Source: DATGKD01 sp035294855
GTDB lineage: Bacteria > Actinomycetota > Acidimicrobiia > Acidimicrobiales > UBA8190
Assembly (NCBI GenBank): GCA_035294855.1
Contig: DATGKD010000245.1
Span: forward strand, 1-18,776
Length of the DNA stretch: 18,776 bases
Direction of reading: 5' to 3'
Shown: positions 13,275-18,776 of the stretch, piece by piece
Layout: the number at the start of each line of letters is the position of its first letter
Numbering within the stretch: the first letter of the stretch is position 1
Translations under genes and position numbers: made by a program
Notes under the pieces: generated by a model
The model's database searches: none
What the model was told of the DNA's origin: nothing
Seen by the model: only the letters and a program-made list of their open reading frames with translations

Positions 13275-14528
13275 GTGAGCCACGACGACGGCCGCACCTC
13301 GCACGCCGGACTGCTCGGCATCTCACTCGGTGCCTTCGTGGTGCTCGGGCTCCCCGACGGCATGCTCGGCGCGGCGTGGCCCTTCCTCCGGGCGAGCTTC
13401 GGGCAGCCGCTCGCGGCGCTCGGCATCATCCAATTGGCAGTCACCGTCGGTTACCTCCTGGCGAGCGGATTCTCGGGGACGTTCACCCGCACCCTCGGGC
13501 GGGGGACGGTCCTCGTCATCGCGGCGACGGCGGGCTCGGTTGGCGCGCTCGGCATGGCGGCCACGCCGTGGTGGTGGGCAGTGGTCGCCGCCGCGGCGGT
13601 GCTCGGTGCCGCCGGCGGGACCGTCGATGCCGCCATCAACGCCTTCCAGGCGGTGGGCGACAGCACCAGGCGCTTGAACCTGGTGCACGCGTGCTACGGG
13701 GTGGGCGCCACGGTGGGCCCGATCCTTCTCACCCGACTGGTCGTGGCGGGCGCCGGCTGGAGCACCGCCTACGGCGTGCTGTGCGGATGCGAGGTCGTGA
13801 TGGTCGTGGCCTTCGTGGCCAGCAGGGCGCGCTGGATGCGACCCGGCGAGCCTGCCCGGGCCCGGGCTTCCGCCGGCGACGGCCCACCGGGTCATGACGA
13901 GCCCGGCAACGAGGGGCGCGCGAGACGCCGCCGGTCCACCGGCATCGCCCGCCGTTCCGTTGCGCTCAGCCTGGGGACGTTCTTCGTCTACACGGGCGTG
14001 GAGGTCGCGGCCGGCCAGTGGTCGTTCACCGTGTTCACCGCGTCCCGGCGCTTCGACACCGCGGTGGCCGGTGCGCTGGTGGCGGGGTACTGGGGGAGCC
14101 TCACCCTGGGTCGCTTTCTGGCTGCCGGGATCGCCACCCGCGCCGGCCCCGGGGTCCTCCTGCGCGCGAGCGTCGTGGGCGCGGTGGGCGGGGCCGGGCT
14201 CTTCTGGTGGCGCCCCACCGAGAGCGTGGGCGCCGCCGGGCTCATGGTCCTCGGCCTCAGCCTGGCGGCCGTCTTCCCCACGCTCGTGGGCCAGACGCCC
14301 GGGTGGTCCGGCGACACACACGCTCCCACCGTCATCGGTTGGCAGCTGGCGTCGGCAGGGGCGGGCGGCGCGCTGCTGAGCGCCCTGGCGGGCGTGCTCA
14401 TGCAGTCGGCCGGCCTCGAGGTGCTCGGCCCGTTCCTTTTGGCGACGACGGTGCTCTTGGCCGTGTGCGAGCTGGCCGGTCGCCGTCTGGGGATGGTCGA
14501 CCTCGGCCTCGTGCGGGCCCGTCCGTAG
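13275..14528 (+). CDS. Major facilitator superfamily transporter (FucP-like)
   Basis: This 417-residue protein has about twelve hydrophobic segments split into two halves by a long charged loop (about residues 180-225). The first helix holds GLPDGMLGAAWP (25-36) with Asp28, and helix 5 begins with NLVHACYGVGATVGPIL; both resemble the fucose permease-like MFS group. The substrate is not predictable (sugars and drugs both occur). The GTG start has an AGGTGA 13 bases upstream, a rather long spacing, and also a weak -10-like CAGCAT six bases upstream, so either leadered or leaderless translation is possible. The last 131 bases lie antisense to the 3' end of the DNA glycosylase frame. Confidence 0.9.
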   Translation: MSHDDGRTSHAGLLGISLGAFVVLGLPDGMLGAAWPFLRASFGQPLAALGIIQLAVTVGYLLASGFSGTFTRTLGRGTVLVIAATAGSVGALGMAATPWWWAVVAAAAVLGAAGGTVDAAINAFQAVGDSTRRLNLVHACYGVGATVGPILLTRLVVAGAGWSTAYGVLCGCEVVMVVAFVASRARWMRPGEPARARASAGDGPPGHDEPGNEGRARRRRSTGIARRSVALSLGTFFVYTGVEVAAGQWSFTVFTASRRFDTAVAGALVAGYWGSLTLGRFLAAGIATRAGPGVLLRASVVGAVGGAGLFWWRPTESVGAAGLMVLGLSLAAVFPTLVGQTPGWSGDTHAPTVIGWQLASAGAGGALLSALAGVLMQSAGLEVLGPFLLATTVLLAVCELAGRRLGMVDLGLVRARP

Positions 14529-15222
14529 TCGGGGTGCCGGGACCGACCGGCCCGCCCGGGGCCACGAACAGCCCCGTGCCGCTGCGCTCGAGCGCCACCG
14601 TCCGCCAGCAGTACCACGCGGCGATCGACCGGTACGGGCGGAAGGGGTCCCCGAGCTGCTCGAGCTCCTTCGGTGAGGGCATGGGGATGCCCCACGCCAG
14701 TCCGTACCCTCGCCGCACGCCGAGGTCGCCGGTGGGCCAGACGTCCAGCCGGCGCAGCTGGAACAAGAGGAACATCTCCGCGGTCCAGCGCCCGATACCC
14801 CGGACGGTCGACAGGCGCGTCACGACCTCGTCGTCGCTCTCACGGGCGAGCCCGCGAGGGTCGAGAACCACCGTCCCCTCTTCCACCTTCACCGCCAGGT
14901 CCCGCAACGACGCTTCCTTGGCGGCCGACAGCCCCGCGCCGCGCAACACCGCAGGAGGGGTGGCCACGACGGCTGCGGGCGTGACGTCTCCCTTCAACGC
15001 GGTCACCACGCGCCCGTGGATGGCGGCGGCGGCCGCCCCGGCCAGCTGCTGGAAGACGATCGATCGCACGAGCGCCGCGAAGTGGCTGTCGGCGCGGGCC
15101 CTCAGGCGAGGGAGGCCGTCGAGCTCCACCAGCCGTGCGATCACCGGGTCGCGTGTCGCCAGCTCGCGCGCCGCCGAGGTGAACGTGGCGCGGCGGGGGC
15201 GGGTCGGCACGAGGGTCGACAA
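14398..15222 (-). CDS. AlkA-like 3-methyladenine DNA glycosylase (HhH-GPD)
   Basis: This 274-residue protein resembles AlkA/MAG-type base-excision glycosylases, which remove alkylated purines from DNA. FAALVRSIVFQQLAGAAAAAIHGRV (48-72) is the typical first core segment, LSTVRGIGRWTAEMFLLF (137-154) the helix-hairpin-helix, and Asp166 in WPTGDLGVRRGYG fits the catalytic aspartate. The domain ends near residue 220; the last 54 residues are Pro/Gly/Arg-rich, and 43 codons of them are read antisense to the MFS gene, so the tail may result from loss of an earlier stop. The start is TTG at 15222, with GTG at 15210 as an alternative; neither has a Shine-Dalgarno. It is divergent from the 15263 gene. 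Confidence 0.87.
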   Translation of the reverse strand: MSTLVPTRPRRATFTSAARELATRDPVIARLVELDGLPRLRARADSHFAALVRSIVFQQLAGAAAAAIHGRVVTALKGDVTPAAVVATPPAVLRGAGLSAAKEASLRDLAVKVEEGTVVLDPRGLARESDDEVVTRLSTVRGIGRWTAEMFLLFQLRRLDVWPTGDLGVRRGYGLAWGIPMPSPKELEQLGDPFRPYRSIAAWYCWRTVALERSGTGLFVAPGGPVGPGTPTTDGPARGRGRPSPDGDRPARTRPRAPSSPKGTGRAPRGRPTA

Positions 15223-15262
15223 GACGGTTCACGCTAATGCCGGCGCCATAGGGTTGGGCCCC
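15223..15262. promoter_or_regulatory. Divergent promoter region
   Basis: Only 40 bases separate the start codons of two divergent genes, so the two promoters must overlap each other or the coding regions. GCTAAT (15232-15237) on the plus strand is -10-like for the rightward gene. I see no clear -35 and no convincing operator palindrome. Confidence 0.35.
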
Positions 15263-15631
15263 ATGGACATCGAAGAGTTCTACGAGGCCGACGAGCGTCG
15301 CCGTCGTTCCGAGGAGATCGAGCTCGGCACGGACTGGCGCGATGCGCAGGGCGTTCGCTACGAGCTGTCGTGGGTGGCGGACACCGGCGAGCTCTACGTC
15401 ATGCGCGAGCCGACGAGCCGCGTGGTAGAGGACCCCTTCGGGGACCTCCTCGCGGGGTCGGTGAGCACCGGGACGCTGACGGTGGGGGTGGTCGGTTGGA
15501 TTCCCGATCGTGACCGCCTCGAGCAGGTCCTCGCGGGCTGGGAGGACGTCATGGAACGGGAGAACAGCGTGGCCTGGGTGGCCGAGCGCCTGCGCGACGC
15601 GGGGGTCCCGCAGACGCCCCCCGGCAGCTGA
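15263..15631 (+). CDS. Conserved hypothetical protein, acidic, 122 aa
   Basis: This small, soluble, acidic protein begins MDIEEFYEADERRRRSEEIELG and contains YELSWVADTGELYVMREP and a C-terminal helical region (RDRLEQVLAGWEDVMERENSVAWVAERLRDAG). I do not recognise a named family, though the even composition and strong third-position GC bias indicate a real gene. The ATG at 15263 is preferred because the open frame further upstream is antisense to the glycosylase. No Shine-Dalgarno is visible. The next gene on the same strand begins eight bases after its stop, so the two are probably co-transcribed. Function unknown. Confidence 0.75.
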   Translation: MDIEEFYEADERRRRSEEIELGTDWRDAQGVRYELSWVADTGELYVMREPTSRVVEDPFGDLLAGSVSTGTLTVGVVGWIPDRDRLEQVLAGWEDVMERENSVAWVAERLRDAGVPQTPPGS

Positions 15632-15639
15632 GCCGTCGC

Positions 15640-16359
15640 GTGGGACCGTCTCACGGCGTGGTGCCCCGCGTCCTCGTCGGAGTGCTCGTCATCCTCGCCG
15701 TGGGCGCCATCGCGCTATCGCTCTCGACCGCGCCGCCCGTCGCTGTCTCCCAGCTCCGGGCCGCCGCCGGAGCAACCTCGGCCGCGTCCGGCTTCGTGCT
15801 CGACGACACGGGCAAGGTCACGTCGGTCCTGCCGGGAGTGCCCGCCTCCGCCCAGCAGCGTCTGGCGTCCACCGACGTGGTCCACATCGTCTACCAGGCA
15901 CCCGATCGCGTGCAGGACCAGACGACCACGTCGGGGGGCACGGGCACGGCGATCGTCATCGGGTCCAGGCGCTACCAGCTGCGCGGTGGGCGGTGGGTCG
16001 AGTTGGCGCCCGTTGCCGGGCTCGGCCGTTCGGCCGCCGGGGTCGTGCTCTATCCACTCGAGGCGGCGAGGAGCGCCACGGTCGTGACGCGCCGGGGCGG
16101 GGTCTACACGTTCCTCCCCGACGACCTCGACCGGTTCACGACGACGTTGTTGAGGACGCACGTCGCGCAGCTCACGTCGGTGAGTGTGACCGCCGTGGTG
16201 GACGGCGACCATGTGCGCCGCGAGACCGTGAGCGCGCTGCTCGGGGGCTCACGGCTGTCCCTCGACCTGCTCTTCTCCTCGATCGGGACGGCTCCGGCGG
16301 TCCTTCCTCCACCCCCCTCGCTGGTCGTGCCCTACCGGCCCGTCGCCCCCGCCGGGTAG
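15640..16359 (+). CDS. Secreted or membrane-anchored protein of unknown function
   Basis: This 239-residue protein has one hydrophobic segment near the N-terminus (about residues 8-29) without a lipobox cysteine, so it is either signal-anchored or cleaved. The rest alternates strands with charged loops (VVHIVYQAPDRVQDQ, TGTAIVIGSRRYQLRGGRWVELAPV, GGVYTFLPDDLDRFTTTLL) and ends in a proline-rich tail. The pattern loosely recalls LppX/LolA-type lipid-carrier folds found in actinobacteria, but this is only an impression. The GTG start has no clear Shine-Dalgarno; GTG codons at 15658 and 15661 are alternatives. It lies eight bases after the preceding small gene. Confidence 0.7.
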   Translation: MGPSHGVVPRVLVGVLVILAVGAIALSLSTAPPVAVSQLRAAAGATSAASGFVLDDTGKVTSVLPGVPASAQQRLASTDVVHIVYQAPDRVQDQTTTSGGTGTAIVIGSRRYQLRGGRWVELAPVAGLGRSAAGVVLYPLEAARSATVVTRRGGVYTFLPDDLDRFTTTLLRTHVAQLTSVSVTAVVDGDHVRRETVSALLGGSRLSLDLLFSSIGTAPAVLPPPPSLVVPYRPVAPAG

Positions 16360-16412
16360 CATCGCCAGAAGCGAAACAGGTTCCAATTGATGCTGCGCGC
16401 TGAGGAGGGGAC

Positions 16413-17873
16413 GTGAAGGCCTACGACCGACTGTTCATCGGTGGCGAGTGGACGGCCCCTGCCGGGACCGCGACCATCGACGTGATCAGCCCCGCGACCG
16501 AGGAGGTCGTCGGGCGCGTCCCCGATGCCACCCAGGCCGACGTGGACAAGGCGGTGGCCGCCGCCCGCCAGGCGTTCGACTCAGGGCCGTGGCCGCACAT
16601 GACACCCGCGGAGCGCGCCGCGGTGATCACCAAAGTCTCCGATGCCATCAAGGGTGAGATGCAGGAGCTCGCCGAGCTCATCTCGTCCGAGATGGGCTCG
16701 CCTGTCGGCTGGGGCACGATGGCCCAGGTCCTCGCGCCGACGATGATCCTCGACTACTACGCCGGGCTCGCCGGGTCGTTCGCGTTCGACGAGGTCCGCC
16801 AGGGCCTCATGGGCCAGGTCCTCGTGGCCAAGGAGCCCGTGGGCGTGGTGGCGGCCATCAGCCCGTGGAACGTTCCCATGTTCATCGCGGCCGCCAAGCT
16901 GGCCCCGGCGCTCGTGGCGGGGTGCACAGTCGTGTTCAAGCCGGCGCCGGAGACCCCGCTCGACGCCTTCCGCCTCGCCGAGCTGTTCGAGCAGGCGGGC
17001 CTGCCCAAGGGCGTGCTGAGCGTGCTGCCCGCCGGCCGCGAAGTGGGGGAGCACCTGGTGCGCCACCCCGGCGTCGACAAGGTGTCCTTCACGGGCTCCA
17101 CCGTGGCGGGCAAGAAGATCGGCGCCATCTGTGGCGAGCAGCTCAAGCGCTTCAGCCTCGAACTGGGAGGCAAGTCGGCGGCGGTCCTCCTGGACGACGT
17201 CAACCTCGCCGAGGCGCTGCCCATGCTCCTGCCCAACGCCATCATGAACAACGGCGAGGCCTGCATCGCCCAGACGCGCATCCTCGCCCCACGCGACCGC
17301 TACCAGGAGGTCGTCGAGGCGCTGGTCGACACGGTCTCGGGCATGAAGGTGGGCGACCCCCTCGACCCCACCACCGAGGTCGGGCCGCTCGTCGCCGAGC
17401 GCCAGCGTGACCGGGTCGAGGGCTACATCAAGATCGGGCAGGAGGAAGGGGCGAAGGTCGCCCTCGGGGGCGGACGCCCGGCGTCCATGTCGAAGGGCTG
17501 GTTCGTCGAGCCGACCGTCTTCGTGGACGTGGACAACAGCATGCGGATCGCCCAGGAGGAGATCTTCGGCCCGGTCCTGGCCGTCATCCCCTACGACGGC
17601 GGCGACGACGAGGCCGTGGCCATCGCCAACGACTCGAGCTACGGGCTGTGCGGGTCGGTGTGGACCGCCGATCCCGAGCGCGGCCTCAAGGTCGCCCGCG
17701 GCGTGCGCACCGGGACGTACATGCTGAACAGCCCGATCCCGATCGACTTCTCCACGCCGTTCGGGGGCTACAAGGAGTCCGGCATCGGGCGTGAGTTCGG
17801 CCCCGACGGTCTCGAGCTGTTCCTCGAGAAGAAGTCGATCAACCTCCCCGCCGGGTACGCGCCTTCGCTCTGA
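16413..17873 (+). CDS. NAD(P)-dependent aldehyde dehydrogenase family protein
   Basis: This full-length, 486-residue ALDH oxidises an aldehyde to the acid, with NAD or NADP as acceptor. Key residues are all present: SPWNVP with Asn153, FKPAPETP with Lys176, the FTGST nucleotide-binding turn (226-230), LELGGKSA with general-base Glu250, and GEACIAQTR with the nucleophile Cys284; the C-terminal EEIFGPVLAVIPY motif follows. The pattern resembles the mycobacterial AldA (Rv0768-like) group, whose substrate is not well defined. The GTG start is backed by a strong Shine-Dalgarno (AGGAGG, 16403-16408). A hairpin separates it from the convergent response regulator gene. It may be its own transcript, since 53 bases lie before it. 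Confidence 0.96.
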   Translation: MKAYDRLFIGGEWTAPAGTATIDVISPATEEVVGRVPDATQADVDKAVAAARQAFDSGPWPHMTPAERAAVITKVSDAIKGEMQELAELISSEMGSPVGWGTMAQVLAPTMILDYYAGLAGSFAFDEVRQGLMGQVLVAKEPVGVVAAISPWNVPMFIAAAKLAPALVAGCTVVFKPAPETPLDAFRLAELFEQAGLPKGVLSVLPAGREVGEHLVRHPGVDKVSFTGSTVAGKKIGAICGEQLKRFSLELGGKSAAVLLDDVNLAEALPMLLPNAIMNNGEACIAQTRILAPRDRYQEVVEALVDTVSGMKVGDPLDPTTEVGPLVAERQRDRVEGYIKIGQEEGAKVALGGGRPASMSKGWFVEPTVFVDVDNSMRIAQEEIFGPVLAVIPYDGGDDEAVAIANDSSYGLCGSVWTADPERGLKVARGVRTGTYMLNSPIPIDFSTPFGGYKESGIGREFGPDGLELFLEKKSINLPAGYAPSL

Positions 17874-17894
17874 GGGCACCCGCCGGGGGGCACC

Positions 17895-17913
17895 GAACGC
17901 TCGAGGGGCGTTC
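17895..17913 (+). terminator. Hairpin between convergent genes
   Basis: GAACGC (17895-17900) pairs with GCGTTC (17908-17913) around a seven-base loop. It fills most of the 42 bases between the stops of the ALDH and response regulator genes, the place for a shared bidirectional terminator. The run after it on the plus strand is TCTC rather than a T tract. Confidence 0.5.
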
Positions 17914-17915
17914 TC

Positions 17916-18623
17916 TCAGTCCGCTGCGTCGCGCGGTACGTGCGCCATGTCGGTGAGGTTGTTGTCGAGCACGAAGCGGACGAGCTCCGTGCGTGACGAC
18001 ACCCCGAGCTTGGCGAAGACGTGGTTGAGGTGCCCTTCGATGGTGCGCGCGCTGATGCCGAGCCGTGCGGCGATCGCCTTGTTGGCGAGCCCCTCGGCCA
18101 CCAGCTCGATGACCTGACGTTCGCGGGTGGTGAGCGTGGTGCCGTCCGCGCCGACCATGGAGTGGGACGGCGGTTGTGACAGCTGCGAGGTCATGGACGC
18201 GTCCAGGACCGTGGTGCCGAGGCCGGCGGCGCGCACCGCGTTGATCAGCTCTCCCCGGGGCATCGTCTTCAGCAGGTATCCCGCGGCACCCGCGGCCAAC
18301 GCGGCGTGGAGATAGCTGGCGTCGTCGTACGCGGAGAGGATGACGACCTTGGTGTCCGGGGCGGTGGCGCACACCTGGCGGGCGACCTCGATGCCGCTGT
18401 CGCCGGGGAGCCGGATGTCGACCAGGACCACGTCGGGCTGGCTCTCCTTCACCATCCGGATGGCCGAGTCGCCGTCGTCGGCTTCACCCACCACGACGAT
18501 GTCGTCGGCGGTCTCGAGGATCTGCCGGGTGCCGGCCCGGAGGACCTCGTGATCGTCGACGATCACCACTCGCAGCGGCCGCACCGAACCGGCTCCGTCC
18601 ACCGGGTCTGGGGCGTCGGACAC
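17916..18623 (-). CDS. NarL/FixJ-type two-component response regulator
   Basis: This 235-residue protein has an N-terminal receiver domain (about 15-132) with the acidic pair Asp23-Asp24, phospho-acceptor Asp69 in VLVDIRLPG, Ser97 and Lys119, and a C-terminal LuxR-type helix-turn-helix (about 165-225: LTTRERQVIELVAEGLANKAIAARLGISARTIEGHLNHVFAKLG). It should activate or repress promoters when phosphorylated by a histidine kinase; none is visible in the window. Start choice: GTG at 18623 lacks a Shine-Dalgarno but has a -10-like TACCAT six bases upstream, while GTG at 18584 has GGAG eight bases upstream and removes 13 poorly conserved residues. It begins 19 bases after the upstream hydrolase stop. 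Confidence 0.93.
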   Translation of the reverse strand: MSDAPDPVDGAGSVRPLRVVIVDDHEVLRAGTRQILETADDIVVVGEADDGDSAIRMVKESQPDVVLVDIRLPGDSGIEVARQVCATAPDTKVVILSAYDDASYLHAALAAGAAGYLLKTMPRGELINAVRAAGLGTTVLDASMTSQLSQPPSHSMVGADGTTLTTRERQVIELVAEGLANKAIAARLGISARTIEGHLNHVFAKLGVSSRTELVRFVLDNNLTDMAHVPRDAAD

Positions 18624-18629
18624 CAGCCC

Positions 18630-18635
18630 ATGGTA
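18630..18635 (-). promoter_or_regulatory. Possible -10 element for the response regulator gene
   Basis: On the minus strand, TACCAT (TAnnnT pattern) ends six bases before the GTG at 18623. A leaderless transcript from here would start at the GTG, but read-through from the hydrolase gene upstream is equally possible. No -35 is evident. Confidence 0.3.
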
Positions 18636-18642
18636 CTTGTGG

Positions 18643-18776
18643 TCAGGCCGAACGCTCGGCGATCCAGGCCGCCACCAGGTCCGCGGCGCGCTCGCGCAGG
18701 CCGGGTGCCTCGGCCAGGAAGTGGTCGCCGGGGATCCACTCCACGCCCTTGTCGGGGGCGCCGAGGGCCTCGTGGA
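18643..18776 (-). CDS. Alpha/beta hydrolase family protein, C-terminal end
   Basis: Only the last 44 codons lie in the window; the gene continues past the right edge. The readable part begins HEALGAPDKGVEWIPGDHFLAEAPG and ends with an amphipathic helix, DLVAAWIAERSA. The GDHFL segment fits the catalytic histidine of an alpha/beta hydrolase just before the C-terminal helix, as in dienelactone hydrolase-like and acyl-hydrolase proteins. The nucleophile and acid residues are outside the window, so the substrate and exact family cannot be given. It lies immediately upstream of the response regulator on the same strand and may share its mRNA. Confidence 0.75.
   Translation of the reverse strand, partial: HEALGAPDKGVEWIPGDHFLAEAPGLRERAADLVAAWIAERSA

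Noticed and set aside
1..18776. Defence island, prophage, CRISPR or biosynthetic cluster
   Set aside because: No nuclease, integrase, capsid, Cas, synthase or repeat array is present; units are short and functionally unrelated.

Overview
The window is GC-rich, tightly packed bacterial chromosome. Many genes start at GTG or TTG, several starts lack a Shine-Dalgarno sequence but have a -10-like hexamer 6-10 bases upstream (a leaderless-transcript look), and the gene content is typical of Actinomycetota: DUF5996, a MmcQ/YjbR protein, a PPOX-fold protein, DUF4232, crotonase paralogues and an AldA-type aldehyde dehydrogenase. This points to an actinobacterium, perhaps an Acidimicrobiia-like lineage; the lineage is inference. 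I see no insertion sequence, integrase, phage gene, CRISPR array or plasmid gene.

Layout. 1-63: 3' part of a tRNA with anticodon CAU. 110-1734: a two-gene ABC-2 exporter operon (ATPase and permease, 4-base overlap). 1796-3849 (minus): a PPOX-fold protein, then, upstream of it and separated by tandem hairpins, a coupled DUF5996/MmcQ-like pair. 3928-4854: a CPBP-type membrane protein with a Pro/Trp repeat N-terminus. 4933-6570: an ABC-F ribosome-associated ATPase. 6602-9702 (minus): a phospholipase C-like lipoprotein, a PhnB-like VOC protein, and a membrane-anchored DUF4232 protein broken by a one-base frameshift. 9772-11970: two divergently transcribed crotonase-fold genes, the second overlapping a signal peptidase I gene. 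11992-14528: a GNAT acetyltransferase, a two-TM conserved protein and an MFS transporter. 14398-15222 (minus): an AlkA-like DNA glycosylase whose tail overlaps the MFS gene antisense. 15263-17873: two conserved proteins of unknown role and an aldehyde dehydrogenase. 17916-18776 (minus): a NarL-type response regulator, preceded by the C-terminal end of an alpha/beta hydrolase.

Most units are one or two genes long and functionally unrelated, so this reads as ordinary core/shell chromosome rather than an island or one dedicated system. Co-expression is supported for the ABC-2 pair, DUF5996 with MmcQ, crotonase with signal peptidase, and possibly the hydrolase with the response regulator. I do not see convincing evidence of a new multi-gene system. 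The items most worth a second look are the frameshifted DUF4232 gene at a GGGG run, the Pro/Trp-repeat CPBP protein with an altered EExxxR motif, the long antisense overlap of the DNA glycosylase with the MFS gene, and two divergent crotonases that both lack the classical catalytic glutamates.
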